64,000 bases of DNA, from the NCBI RefSeq assembly GCF_002101775.1, contig NZ_LQPI01000042.1:124001-188000 (forward strand), written 5' to 3'. Shown one piece after another: positions 25,857 to 34,817 of the stretch. The notes beneath the pieces were generated by a model that worked only from the letters and a program-made list of their open reading frames with translations, was not told where the DNA came from and did no database searches. Source of the DNA: Mycolicibacter nonchromogenicus. Lineage in GTDB: Bacteria; Actinomycetota; Actinomycetes; Mycobacteriales; Mycobacteriaceae. The position numbers were made by a program, and so were the translations under genes. Numbering within the stretch: the first letter of the stretch is position 1; each line of letters begins with the position of its first letter.

Positions 25857-26350
25857 TTCCGGACGCCGCCCGCAGACGTCGCTCCCCCTGCGGTCAACAG
25901 CCGATTGACGCACGTGACGACGGCATCCACCGCCGACGCCCCGGCGTCGGGCGCGAAGCCCACCGCCCAGGCCGTCGATCGACCGTCTGACCCGTGGATA
26001 AAGGTTGCTATCTCGTTGCCGCAATGGAGTTGATGGAATCCCAGAATCTCCAGTGTGATTCCACGCGCGTACAGCATCTCGGTGAGCGCGGCCAGCGGGC
26101 CGTGCGCCGCTGCGGTGCACGTGCCGATCCGGTCTCCGATGGCGATCGTCGCCTGATAGGTGCGGCCCGCCAGACCCAGCCGTGCCGCCGGGCGATCGGC
26201 GTCCAGGCAGCGCCACCGGCCCAGCCGCAGCGGTCCTGCACAGCGCCCATAGCTGGCCACGAAACCGTCCCACGTGAGCTGGGCACCCGGGTCGCGCAGT
26301 TCGCGAGGGAGTCGGGTGTCGAACCGGTCTGCGAAGGATGTGTTGGCCAT
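25853..26350 (-). CDS. Free-standing LeuA (isopropylmalate synthase) regulatory-domain-like protein
   Basis: Protein of 165 residues with no catalytic TIM barrel. From about residue 36 it resembles the C-terminal allosteric domain of alpha-isopropylmalate synthase: GPLRLGRWRC, the strand TYQATIAIGDRIGTCTAAAHGPLAALTEML, FHQLHCGNEIATFIHG and an AWAVGFAPD strand before a closing helix. In LeuA this domain binds leucine and dimerises. A free copy could sense an amino acid, hetero-dimerise with LeuA or a homologue, or have a new use. The upstream leader contains a possible short peptide and competing hairpins, consistent with attenuation. Family assignment is by pattern recognition and should be tested by profile search. 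Confidence 0.65.
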   Translation of the reverse strand: MANTSFADRFDTRLPRELRDPGAQLTWDGFVASYGRCAGPLRLGRWRCLDADRPAARLGLAGRTYQATIAIGDRIGTCTAAAHGPLAALTEMLYARGITLEILGFHQLHCGNEIATFIHGSDGRSTAWAVGFAPDAGASAVDAVVTCVNRLLTAGGATSAGGVRN

Positions 26351-26397
26351 GGTGCGGTCTTTTCTGCTCGAAGAGAGCGACCGACGGGTAGCAGCTT

Positions 26398-26438
26398 CCG
26401 ACCCACAGCGGGGAGTCGGTCTGGATCAGACCCCGCTG
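26398..26438 (-). promoter_or_regulatory. Competing hairpins in the leader of the LeuA-domain gene
   Basis: On the minus-strand transcript, CAGCGGGG (26438-26431) pairs with CCCCGCTG (26413-26406), with an inner TCTG/CAGA stem. Alternatively CCGAC (26419-26415) pairs with GTCGG (26402-26398), which traps the 3' arm of the first hairpin in its loop. The two structures interfere with one another, as in ribosome-mediated attenuators. No clear U-tract follows, so control of ribosome access or Rho is possible. It may instead be the poxB terminator. Confidence 0.42.
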
Positions 26439-26470
26439 CGGGTGCTGGCTACTACGATTGGATAACGCAT
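26426..26470 (-). CDS. Putative 14-residue leader peptide
   Basis: Short frame MRYPIVVASTRSGV followed by TGA, preceded by GGGGA six bases before the ATG. Its stop codon falls inside the first hairpin of the leader, at the inner TCTG arm, so a ribosome finishing or stalling on Ile-Val-Val would cover the 5' arm. There is no Leu codon, which argues against simple leucine attenuation; valine/isoleucine or arginine codons are the alternatives. A chance ORF cannot be ruled out. Confidence 0.38.
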   Translation of the reverse strand: MRYPIVVASTRSGV

Positions 26471-26540
26471 GATGTCCCCAAGGCTAGTGGTGTTGCCGCT
26501 CGCCGTCCAACGCATTTATGGACTGGCATCGAGATCGATA

Positions 26541-28277
26541 TCAATTCAAGATCCGGCGGGCCACGTTGGTGGTCACCAGGTCCAGCAGTTCGTCGGCGCG
26601 GCCGGCCAGGATGGTCCGGATCGCGTAGAGCGAGAAGCCTTTGGCCTGCTCAGCGGTGATAGCCGGCGGGATGGAGAGTTCCTGGCGGGCGGTGACGACA
26701 TCGACGACTGCCGGCCCGTCGTGGGCGAACGCCTGGGCCAAGGCCGTTTCCAGATCGGCGGGCCGCTCCACCCGACGACCGAACATGCCCAGGGCGGTGG
26801 CGACAGCACCGAAGTCGGGATTGTCCAGCTCGGTACCGAAGTTGACGATGCCGGCCGCCTTCATCTCCAGTTCGACGAAGTTCAACGACGAATTGTTGAA
26901 GACGATCACCTTGACCGGCAGCCGATTCTGCATCAGGGTCAGCAGCTCTCCGAACAGCATCGCCAGGCCGCCGTCGCCGGCGAAGGCGACAACCTGGCGT
27001 TTCCGGTCGACGGACTGCGCGCCGATCGCGTGCGGCAGCGCGCATGCCATGGTGCCGTGGTTGAACGACCCGATCAATCGTCGTCGCCCGTTCATGGTCA
27101 CGTAGCGCGCCGCCCACACCACCGGGGATCCCACGTCAACGGTGAACACCGCGTCATCTGAGGCCAGCCGATCAGCAACCGCAGCAACATATTCGGGCCG
27201 TATCGGCGTGCGGTCTCGATCGTTGGACGCCAGCGAGTCGAGTCGCTGGCGGGTCTTGCGGTAGTGCTTGAGCGACCTTTCCAGGTGACTGCGGTCGTTC
27301 TTAGCCGTCAGCAACGGCATCAACGCGGCCACCGTGTCGGCAACCGTGCCGAGCAGTCCGAGATCGATCGGGGTGCGTCGGCCCAGGTTTCGACCGCGGA
27401 TATCGACTTGGATGATCTGCGCACGTTCGGGATAGAACTGCTGGTAGGGAAAGTCGGTGCCGAGCATCAGCAACACATCGGCTTCCCGGATCGCCTTGTA
27501 TCCCGAGGCAAAACCCAGCAGTCCGGTCATGCCGACGTCGTAGGGATTGTCGTATTCGATGTACTCCTTGCCGCGCAATGCGTGCACGATCGGCGCTGCC
27601 AAGGTGTGCGCCAGCTCAATCACCTGGTCATGGGCGCCGGCCACCCCCGCACCGGCCAGAATGGTGATGTTGGCGGCGGAGTTGAGCATGGCCGCGGCCG
27701 CCCGCAGCCCCTGGTCGTCGGGGCGGCAGACCGATCCGGTGGGTCGCACCGGGCGCGTCCCCCAGGCGGTCTCGTCGAGGTGGTGACTCAAGATCTCGCC
27801 CGGCACCACCACGACGGCGACACCGTTCTCCTCCACCGCCGCACGCATGGCCAGCTCCAGGATCCGCGGCGCCTGCTCGGGTGTGCTGATCAGTTCGCAG
27901 TAGACGCTGCACTCACGAAACAGGTTCTGCGGATGAGTTTCCTGGAAGTAGTCGGAGCCGACCTCGGCCAGCGGGATGTGGGCGGCGATCGCCAGCACCG
28001 GCACCCGGCTGCGCTGCGCATCGAACAGTCCGTTGATCAGGTGCAGGTTGCCCGGTCCACAGCTACCGGCACACGCCGCCAGACCACCGCGCAGCGCTGC
28101 CTCCGCAGCGGCCGCGAACGCAGCGGTCTCCTCGTGGCGCACCTGTTCCCAGCCGAAGTCGCCGGCCCGGCGGATCGCATCGGTGAGCCCGTTGAGACTG
28201 TCGCCGGGTATCCCAAAGATGCGCTGCACCCCGCTGCGTTGGAGAACGGTGACGACATGGTCTGCGACGGTTGCCAT
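26541..28277 (-). CDS. poxB: Thiamine-diphosphate enzyme, pyruvate:quinone oxidoreductase (PoxB) type
   Basis: Thiamine-diphosphate- and FAD-dependent enzyme of 578 residues in the acetolactate-synthase superfamily. The N-terminal Pyr domain includes FGIPGDSLNGL and the catalytic Glu in RHEETAAFAA; the central FAD domain carries ILAGAGVAGAHDQ; the C-terminal PP domain has GDGG followed by the NNSS motif for Mg-diphosphate. PoxB converts pyruvate to acetate and CO2 and passes electrons to the membrane quinone pool. The C-terminal tail, which in E. coli PoxB mediates lipid activation, is present but divergent. Alternative family members (oxalyl-CoA or acetolactate enzymes) are less likely from the N-terminus. 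Confidence 0.9.
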   Translation of the reverse strand: MATVADHVVTVLQRSGVQRIFGIPGDSLNGLTDAIRRAGDFGWEQVRHEETAAFAAAAEAALRGGLAACAGSCGPGNLHLINGLFDAQRSRVPVLAIAAHIPLAEVGSDYFQETHPQNLFRECSVYCELISTPEQAPRILELAMRAAVEENGVAVVVVPGEILSHHLDETAWGTRPVRPTGSVCRPDDQGLRAAAAMLNSAANITILAGAGVAGAHDQVIELAHTLAAPIVHALRGKEYIEYDNPYDVGMTGLLGFASGYKAIREADVLLMLGTDFPYQQFYPERAQIIQVDIRGRNLGRRTPIDLGLLGTVADTVAALMPLLTAKNDRSHLERSLKHYRKTRQRLDSLASNDRDRTPIRPEYVAAVADRLASDDAVFTVDVGSPVVWAARYVTMNGRRRLIGSFNHGTMACALPHAIGAQSVDRKRQVVAFAGDGGLAMLFGELLTLMQNRLPVKVIVFNNSSLNFVELEMKAAGIVNFGTELDNPDFGAVATALGMFGRRVERPADLETALAQAFAHDGPAVVDVVTARQELSIPPAITAEQAKGFSLYAIRTILAGRADELLDLVTTNVARRILN

Positions 28278-28376
28278 TTCGCGCCCTCCTCACCGCGAGC
28301 GAGCGTGCGCACAGTGCCAGCTCGGGCGGCGTGTCGTGGTGCAAACACGCCCGCTCGCGTCGTATGTGAAGAAACG

Positions 28377-30542
28377 CTACTTGATCAGCGGGTCACGGGG
28401 CATGCCCAGAATCCGCTCGGCGATCTGGTTACGCGTCACCTCCGAGGTGCCGCCGGCGATCGCGATGCCGCGCGCGCCCATCACCATCCGGCCGGCCAAT
28501 GCGCCCGGCCCATCCTCCAGGGCGACGGCGGGACCCAGCAACGCCGCTCCGATGGCCGCACCGTCACCCATGTGCTCGGCGAGCTTGAGTTTGGTGACGT
28601 TGCCCTCGGGTCCGGGGCCGGCTCCGGCGATGCTGCGCGCCACCCGGCGCAGGTTCAGCAGCCGCAACGCGTGCTCGTCGGCGACGAACCGGCCGATCCG
28701 CACCGAGGCGTCAGCCACCGCATCGGGGTGTTGCTGGGCCAGCGCGATCAGGTGCTTGTCGACGCCCGCGGTGAAGCCGCCGCCACCGCCGATGCTGACA
28801 CGCTCATTGCCCAGGGTGGCACGGGCTACCTTCCAGCCCTCGTTGACTTCGCCGACGACGTCCTCATCGGGAACGAAGACGTCGTTGAAGAACACCTCGT
28901 TGAACTCCGACCCACCGGTGATCTGACGCAGGGGCCGCACCTCGACGCCGGGCGCCTTCATGTCGATGATCACCATGGTGATGCCGGCATGCTTGGGGAC
29001 CTCGAAGTCGGTGCGTACCGTGGCCAGACCGCGGCGGCACAGGTGCGCACCGGAGGTCCACACCTTCTGCCCGTTGATCTTCCAGCCGCCCTCGACCCGA
29101 GTGGCCTTGGTCTTGACCGCGGCGGCGTCCGAGCCGGCGCCGGGCTCGGAGAACAGCTGGCACCAGATCTCCTCCTGGCGCAGCGCCTTCTCCACGAACC
29201 GCTCAATCTGCCAGTCGGTGCCCTGCTGGATCAGCGTCAGGATCACCCAGCCGGTGATCGAGTAGTCGGGCCGCTCGATGCCGGCGGCACTGAATTCCTG
29301 CTCGATCACCAATTGCTCGATGGCATCGGCGGCCCGGCCCCACGGCTTGGGCCAGTGCGGCATCACGTAGCCGGTCGCGATCAGGCGGTCCAGCTGGTCT
29401 TCGGCGGGCAGCGCCGCGATCTCGGCGGCGTCGGCGTGGATCTGGCTGCGCAGCTCCTCGGCTTCGGGCGGCAGGTCCAGGCTGTTGCCCCTGGTGATGC
29501 CGGCCGCGGCGCTCGCGTAGACGGCCAGGGCCGGTGCGTCACCGCCGAACAACGCCTGCACCGTCAGGGCCCGGCGCAGCTGCAGGTGGGCGTCATGCTC
29601 CCAGGTGTAGCCGATGCCGCCGTGCACCTGAATGTTGAGCTCGGCGTTGCGCACGTAGGCGGGGAACGCCAGCGTCGCGGCGACCGCGGCAGCCAGCCGG
29701 AAGGCGTACTCGTCCTCACCGTCGGCCCGGGCGGCATCCCAGACCGCGGCGATTGCCGATTCGGTGCCGACCAGCATGTTGGCGCAGTGGTGCTTGATCG
29801 CCTGGAACGTGGCGATGGGGCGACCGAACTGTTCGCGCACCTTGGCGTACTCGACCGCCGAATCGGTGCAGTCAGCCGCACCGCCGACTGCTTCGGCGGC
29901 CAGCAGCACCCGGGCGCGGGCCAGCGCGGACTCGCGCCCCCCGGTCACGATGTCGTCGGCGCTGACTGCCACACCGGTCAGCGTCACCCGACCGGACCGG
30001 CGAGTCGGGTCGAGGTTGCCGGGCACCTCGACGTTGATCCCGGCCCGGTCCCGCTCGAGCACCAGCACGTCCTCGCCGGCGGCCAGCAGCAGCACATCGG
30101 CCAGCCCCGCACCCAGCACCACCCCGGCGTCACCGGAGGCCGTGCCGCCGTCGAGGACGACGTCACCGCCCAGCCCCACCCCGGCGGTCACCGAACCGTC
30201 GATAAGCCCGGGCAGCAGGCGAGCCTGTTGCTCGGCGGTGCCGGCGGCGGCGATCACCGCCGAAGCGATGACGGTCGGAACGAACGGGCCGGGGGCCACC
30301 GCCCGGCCCAGCTCCTCGATCACCACAACCAACTCGGGCAGCCCGAAGCCGGATCCGCCGTGCTCCTCGCCGATGTGCAGGCCCAGCCAGCCCAGCGAGG
30401 CCAGCTCGGACCAGAACGGGGGCCGAGTCTCCTCGTCGGCGTCCAGCAGCGCGCGGGCCGCCGAGCGGGCCTTCTGCGCGGTCAAGAATCCGCGGGCCAC
30501 CTCGGCAAGTTCGCGGTGGTCGTCGGTCAGTCCAATGCCCAT
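28377..30542 (-). CDS. fadE22: Two-domain acyl-CoA dehydrogenase FadE22
   Basis: Protein of 721 residues made of two acyl-CoA dehydrogenase modules, the same length as M. tuberculosis FadE22 (Rv3061c). The N-terminal half (to about residue 350) contains the terminal ACAD motif GGIGYTWEHDAHLQLRRA; the second half has the FAD-binding QLFSEPGAGSDAAAVKTKA and a C-terminal GTSEVTRNQIAERILG. FadE enzymes introduce the alpha-beta double bond in acyl-CoA; in mycobacteria many work as heteromeric pairs, so a fusion may represent such a pair in one chain. ATG 30542 is chosen over an upstream extension. It is probably co-transcribed with the SDR gene 22 bases upstream. Confidence 0.93.
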   Translation of the reverse strand: MGIGLTDDHRELAEVARGFLTAQKARSAARALLDADEETRPPFWSELASLGWLGLHIGEEHGGSGFGLPELVVVIEELGRAVAPGPFVPTVIASAVIAAAGTAEQQARLLPGLIDGSVTAGVGLGGDVVLDGGTASGDAGVVLGAGLADVLLLAAGEDVLVLERDRAGINVEVPGNLDPTRRSGRVTLTGVAVSADDIVTGGRESALARARVLLAAEAVGGAADCTDSAVEYAKVREQFGRPIATFQAIKHHCANMLVGTESAIAAVWDAARADGEDEYAFRLAAAVAATLAFPAYVRNAELNIQVHGGIGYTWEHDAHLQLRRALTVQALFGGDAPALAVYASAAAGITRGNSLDLPPEAEELRSQIHADAAEIAALPAEDQLDRLIATGYVMPHWPKPWGRAADAIEQLVIEQEFSAAGIERPDYSITGWVILTLIQQGTDWQIERFVEKALRQEEIWCQLFSEPGAGSDAAAVKTKATRVEGGWKINGQKVWTSGAHLCRRGLATVRTDFEVPKHAGITMVIIDMKAPGVEVRPLRQITGGSEFNEVFFNDVFVPDEDVVGEVNEGWKVARATLGNERVSIGGGGGFTAGVDKHLIALAQQHPDAVADASVRIGRFVADEHALRLLNLRRVARSIAGAGPGPEGNVTKLKLAEHMGDGAAIGAALLGPAVALEDGPGALAGRMVMGARGIAIAGGTSEVTRNQIAERILGMPRDPLIK

Positions 30543-30564
30543 GGGGATATCTCCTGGATTTCGT

Positions 30565-31323
30565 TTACTTGGGGGCGAACCGCTGCCCGGCGTCGAGCCG
30601 CAGGCATTGTCCGTTGAGCATGGGGTTGTCGACGATGGCGGCAACCAGTTTGGCGAACTCCTCGGGCCGGCCGAGTCGCTTGGGGAACGCAGCGTCCTTC
30701 GTCAGGGCGGTGGCGAACTCTTCGGGGATGCCCTTGGTCAGGCCGGTGGCGAACAGGCTCGGCGCGATCGCCAGCGCCCGGATGCCCACCGAGCCGAGGT
30801 CGCGAGCCATGGTCAGCGCCATCCCGGCGACGCCCGCCTTGGCGGCGGTGTAGGCGACCTGGCCGATCTGGCCCTCGAAGGCCGCGATGGACGCCGTGTT
30901 GATGATGACCCCGCGCTCTTCGTCTTCGGGCTCGTTGGTGCTCATGTGCGCGGCGGCCAGCCGGTTGATGTTGAACGTGGCGATCAGGTTCAGGTCGATC
31001 ACCGCGCGGAAGGACTCCAGGTCGTGCGGACCGGACTTGGACAGCGTGCGCTTGGCGATACCACCGCCGGCCGTGGTGACGATGACGTGTAACCCGCCCA
31101 GGCCCTCGACCGCGGCGGCCAGAGTCTTCTCCGTGGCGTCGAAGTCGGTGATGTCCACCGGGTAGAAGGCGCCGCCGAAACCTTCGGCGACCTGCTTGCC
31201 CTCCGAGCCTTCCCGGTCGAGCACCGCAACGTCCGCCCCGCCGGCAGCCAGCAGCTCGGCGGTGGCGCGGCCCATTCCGGAGGCGCCGCCGACGATGATG
31301 GCCTTCTTACCGTTGATGTCCAT
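30565..31323 (-). CDS. SDR, 3-hydroxyacyl-CoA dehydrogenase type II-like
   Basis: NAD-dependent short-chain dehydrogenase of 252 residues. Cofactor motif VGGASGMGRATAELL, DLNLIATFN, catalytic Ser in INTASIAAFEGQIG, and YTAAKAG as the Tyr-Lys pair; C-terminal PKRLGRPEEFAKLV. The overall pattern is that of 17-beta-HSD10-like hydroxyacyl-CoA dehydrogenases. Its position just before fadE22 in one unit suggests successive steps of beta-oxidation of one acyl-CoA or steroid side chain. The ATG at 31323 (MDINGKK) is favoured; an upstream GTG adds two residues. Divergent from cstA. Confidence 0.9.
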   Translation of the reverse strand: MDINGKKAIIVGGASGMGRATAELLAAGGADVAVLDREGSEGKQVAEGFGGAFYPVDITDFDATEKTLAAAVEGLGGLHVIVTTAGGGIAKRTLSKSGPHDLESFRAVIDLNLIATFNINRLAAAHMSTNEPEDEERGVIINTASIAAFEGQIGQVAYTAAKAGVAGMALTMARDLGSVGIRALAIAPSLFATGLTKGIPEEFATALTKDAAFPKRLGRPEEFAKLVAAIVDNPMLNGQCLRLDAGQRFAPK

Positions 31324-31347
31324 GCACACTCCCTCGCCACTGTTACG

Positions 31348-31372
31348 GAGAATCTAGTAGTTGAGAATCTAG
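31348..31372. repeat. Direct repeat GAGAATCTAG in the SDR/cstA intergenic region
   Basis: GAGAATCTAG occurs at 31348-31357 and again at 31363-31372, a 15-base period, 25-49 bases before the SDR start. Such tandem half-sites may bind a regulator of the SDR-fadE22 unit or, on the other side, cstA. Confidence 0.45.
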
Positions 31373-31439
31373 GACAAGTTATCGTTCCGCTCGGAATCCG
31401 CTGCCCCTCGGGCACCAATTAGGCCTCAAGGAGGTACCC

Positions 31440-33701
31440 GTGGCCGCTCCGTCGGCACCAGTCGAGCGACACGACGGGCCGGTGACTTATGTGCACACCG
31501 ACCCGGAGTTGCCCGCGGTGGCGGTCATCGACCGCTCCCCCATCTCGACACGGCACAAAGTGGTGTTCGGCGCGTTGGCGGTCGCCGGCGCGGTGGCTTG
31601 GGCATCGATCGCGTTCGCCCGCGGCGAGTCGGTGAACGCGGTGTGGTTCGTGGTCGCCGCGGCATGCACCTACATCTTCGGATTCCGTTTCTACGCAAGA
31701 CTTATCGAGCGCAAGATCGTGCGTCCGCGCGATGACCACGCCACGCCTGCCGAAATCTTCGAGGACGGCACCGACTATCTGCCCACCGATCGGCGGGTTC
31801 TCTTCGGCCACCATTTCGCAGCCATCGCAGGCGCGGGCCCACTGGTCGGCCCGGTACTGGCCACGCAGATGGGCTACCTGCCGGGAACCATCTGGATCAT
31901 CATCGGCGCGGTGGTCGCCGGCTGCGTGCAGGACTATCTGGTGCTGTGGTGCTCGGTACGCCGACGCGGCCGCTCCCTGGGGCAGATGGCCCGAGAGGAA
32001 CTGGGCCCGATCGGCGGCGCCGCCGCGATAGTCGGCGTGCTGGTCATCATGGTCATCCTGATCGCGGTGCTGGCACTGATCGTGGTGCGCGCGTTGGCCG
32101 TCAGTCCCTGGGGCGTGTTCTCCATCGCGATGACGATCCCGATCGCCCTGTTCATGGGGTTCTATCTGCGGTTCCTGCGTCCGGGCCGAGTGTCTGAGGT
32201 GTCTCTGATCGGAATCGTGGCGCTGCTGGTGGCTGTCGCGTCCGGCAGGTGGGTAGCCGAAACCTCTTGGGGTGCGGCATGGTTCACACTCTCACCGGTC
32301 ACGTTGTCGTGGTGCATCATCGGCTACGGATTTGCCGCGTCGGTACTGCCGGTCTGGTTGCTGCTGGCACCGCGTGACTACCTGTCGACGTTCATGAAGG
32401 TCGGCACCATCGTCCTGCTGGCCGTCGGCGTCCTGATCGCCCGGCCGCTGATGGCCGCGCCGGCCGTGTCGGAGTTCGCCCGCACCGGCGAAGGGCCGGT
32501 GTTCGCCGGGTCGCTGTTCCCGTTCCTCTTCATCACCATCGCCTGCGGCGCGCTGTCGGGATTCCACTCGCTGATCGCCTCGGGCACCACCCCGAAACTG
32601 CTCGAAAAAGAGAGCCAGATGCGCCTGATCGGCTACGGCGGCATGCTCACCGAGTCTTTCGTGGCGGTGATGGCGCTGATCACCGCGTCGATACTGGACC
32701 AGCACCTGTACTTCACCCTCAATGCGCCGGTGGCCGCGACCGGCGGCACCGCCTCGAGCGCCGCCGCCTACGTCAACGGACTGGGACTCGGCGGTGCGCC
32801 GGTGTCCGCCGAGCAGATCACTGAGGCCGCCGCCGCGGTCGGAGAACAGTCCATCGTGTCGCGCACCGGCGGGGCCCCCACCCTGGCGCTGGGCATGGCC
32901 GACGTCTTGGGGCGTGCCTTCGGCGGGCCGGCGCTCAAAGCCTTCTGGTACCACTTCGCGATCATGTTCGAGGCGCTGTTCATCCTGACCACCGTCGATG
33001 CCGGCACCCGGGTGGCCCGATTCATGCTCTCCGACGCCCTGAGCAACCTGGGTGGACCGCTGCGCCGGCTGTCGAACCCCAGTTGGCGGATCGGGGCGTG
33101 GGCGTGCAGCCTGGCCGTGGTCGCCGGCTGGGGATCGATCCTGTTGATGGGCGTCACCGATCCGCTCGGCGGGATCAACACCCTTTTCCCATTGTTCGGC
33201 ATCGCCAACCAATTGCTCGCCGCGATCGCGTTGACCGTGGTGACGGTGATCGTGATCAAGAAGGGCGCGGGAACCTCTGGCCTGAAATGGGCTCTGATTC
33301 CCGGCATTCCGCTGTTGTGGGATCTGACCGTCACGATGACGGCGTCATGGCAGAAGATCTTCTCCGGCGATCCGTCGGTGGGCTACTGGACGCAGCACTT
33401 CGCCTACCGGGCCGCAGAACGGGCCGGGGAAACGTCTTTCGGGTCAGCGGCCAATCCGGCGCAGTTGCACGATGTCATCCGCAACACCTTCATCCAGGGC
33501 ACTTTGTCGATTGTGTTCGCCTCCCTGGTGGCAGTGGTGGTGGTGGCCGGAATTGTGGTGTCGCTCCGGGCGGTTCGCGGCGCGGCGTCGAGCGCTGAGT
33601 CGCCGCCGGTGCCATCGAAGAGATTCGCGCCGGCCGGGCTGATCCCCACGGCGGCCGAACAAAAGGTGCAGGAGCAATGGGACGCCCACTGCGTTCATTG
33701 A
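31440..33701 (+). CDS. cstA: Carbon starvation protein A, pyruvate/peptide transporter
   Basis: Large inner-membrane transporter of 753 residues with many helices, preceded by a ~55-residue cytoplasmic N-terminus. The CstA family region from GHHFAAIAGAGPLVGPVLATQMGYLP onward and the GTTPKLLEKE segment are characteristic. Family members take up peptides or pyruvate under carbon limitation. It corresponds to M. tuberculosis Rv3063. GTG 31440 follows a strong AAGGAGGT. The small YbdD gene overlaps its 3' end by 25 bases, the usual partner arrangement. Confidence 0.95.
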   Translation: MAAPSAPVERHDGPVTYVHTDPELPAVAVIDRSPISTRHKVVFGALAVAGAVAWASIAFARGESVNAVWFVVAAACTYIFGFRFYARLIERKIVRPRDDHATPAEIFEDGTDYLPTDRRVLFGHHFAAIAGAGPLVGPVLATQMGYLPGTIWIIIGAVVAGCVQDYLVLWCSVRRRGRSLGQMAREELGPIGGAAAIVGVLVIMVILIAVLALIVVRALAVSPWGVFSIAMTIPIALFMGFYLRFLRPGRVSEVSLIGIVALLVAVASGRWVAETSWGAAWFTLSPVTLSWCIIGYGFAASVLPVWLLLAPRDYLSTFMKVGTIVLLAVGVLIARPLMAAPAVSEFARTGEGPVFAGSLFPFLFITIACGALSGFHSLIASGTTPKLLEKESQMRLIGYGGMLTESFVAVMALITASILDQHLYFTLNAPVAATGGTASSAAAYVNGLGLGGAPVSAEQITEAAAAVGEQSIVSRTGGAPTLALGMADVLGRAFGGPALKAFWYHFAIMFEALFILTTVDAGTRVARFMLSDALSNLGGPLRRLSNPSWRIGAWACSLAVVAGWGSILLMGVTDPLGGINTLFPLFGIANQLLAAIALTVVTVIVIKKGAGTSGLKWALIPGIPLLWDLTVTMTASWQKIFSGDPSVGYWTQHFAYRAAERAGETSFGSAANPAQLHDVIRNTFIQGTLSIVFASLVAVVVVAGIVVSLRAVRGAASSAESPPVPSKRFAPAGLIPTAAEQKVQEQWDAHCVH

Positions 33702-33871
33702 CGCGAGCCGCTCGCCACGTCGGCTGGTACTGGGCATCGCTGTTGGGCGACAACCACTACCACCGTTACCTGGAATACCGGCGCCGTGCTCATCCCGGCG
33801 AACCGGTGCTCTCCGAGCGCGACTACTGGCGACGCCGTCATGACGGCGATCCGGGGGCGCGCTGCTGCTGA
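33677..33871 (+). CDS. YbdD/YjiX-family small protein, CstA partner
   Basis: Basic cytosolic protein of 64 residues. The YbdD pattern is visible: GWYWASLLGDNHYHRYLEYRRR and a later SERDYWRRRHD. In E. coli, YbdD and YjiX are encoded just after CstA-family transporters and are needed for pyruvate uptake activity. Here the start overlaps the cstA 3' end in another frame, which indicates translational coupling. The protein ends in a Cys-Cys pair not general to the family. Confidence 0.88.
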   Translation: MGRPLRSLTRAARHVGWYWASLLGDNHYHRYLEYRRRAHPGEPVLSERDYWRRRHDGDPGARCC

Positions 33872-33990
33872 CACCGCCGTGTCCAAACCTTAATGAAGCC
33901 TTGACCGTCTCGTGGGCATGTGCGCGAGGCTTATCGAGCTGAATCTCCCTACCATCAACGGCGATACCCAAGTTAGAAGATCGGGAAGGT

Positions 33991-34797
33991 ATGCCGACGA
34001 TGTGGACATCGGTGCGCTCAGCAATGGTGGTGATCGGGGTCGCGGTCACAACGCTCGTGACACCGACCGGAACGAGTGCGGCCGCGGCCATCCAACCGCC
34101 CGGCGCGGGGATCGCATCGATCCAGCCCGCGGCGGGCGCCGTGGTCGGTGTGGCACACCCGGTCGTAGTGACCTTCTCCGCGCCGGTGTTCGATCGCCAG
34201 GCCGCTGAGCGCACCATCGCGGTGCGGTCCACCCCGCCGATGACCGGACGGTTTGACTGGGTCGACGACACCGAGGTGCAGTGGATTCCCGACCACTACT
34301 GGCCGGCGCACAGCACCGTGGCGCTGTCGGTGGGCAAGCGATCTGTCGACTTCAGCACCGGCCCGAAGGTGGTTGGTGTGGCCAGCATCTCGGCACACAC
34401 CTTCACCGTGACCGTTGATGGTGAGGAGGCCGGCCCGCTGCCCACGCCGCACCATCGCCCGCACTGGGGCGAAGACGGCGTCCTGCCCGCCACCATGGGC
34501 AAGGCCGAATACGAGACGCCGACGGGCCACTACACCGTGTTGGGCAAGGACCGCAAGGTCCTGATGGACTCCAGCAGCGTGGGGATCCCGATCGACTCTG
34601 AAGAGGGCTATCGCTTCGAGGTCGAGAACGCGGTACGCATCACCCGACGCGGGCTCTACGTGCACGCCGCACCGTGGGCACTGCGCTCACTGGGGCTGGA
34701 GAATGTCAGCCACGGCTGCATCGGCCTGAGCCCCACCGACGCGGAGTGGTACTTCGACCGGGTCAACATCGGTGACCCGGTGATCGTCGAGGAGTGA
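33991..34797 (+). CDS. L,D-transpeptidase with Ig-like domain
   Basis: Exported cell-wall enzyme of 268 residues that forms 3-3 cross-links in peptidoglycan. An N-terminal signal peptide (MVVIGVAVTTLVTP core, Ala-rich cleavage site near residue 33) is followed by an Ig-like domain (about 40-125) and the YkuD catalytic domain. The active-site motif HAAPWA-N-SHGCIGLS contains the catalytic Cys. There is no lipobox, so it is probably anchored by the signal peptide or free in the periplasm. The short-form architecture with a single Ig-like domain resembles M. tuberculosis Ldt1 or Ldt3 rather than the two-Ig-domain LdtMt2. Confidence 0.92.
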   Translation: MPTMWTSVRSAMVVIGVAVTTLVTPTGTSAAAAIQPPGAGIASIQPAAGAVVGVAHPVVVTFSAPVFDRQAAERTIAVRSTPPMTGRFDWVDDTEVQWIPDHYWPAHSTVALSVGKRSVDFSTGPKVVGVASISAHTFTVTVDGEEAGPLPTPHHRPHWGEDGVLPATMGKAEYETPTGHYTVLGKDRKVLMDSSSVGIPIDSEEGYRFEVENAVRITRRGLYVHAAPWALRSLGLENVSHGCIGLSPTDAEWYFDRVNIGDPVIVEE

Positions 34798-34817
34798 CGG
34801 GGCCGCTGGGACGTTCG

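Noticed and set aside
27264-30617. 1117-codon open frame on the plus strand
   Set aside because: It lies wholly antisense to poxB and fadE22, whose family motifs are intact, and has the Gly/Arg/Asp/His-rich composition typical of GC-rich shadow frames.
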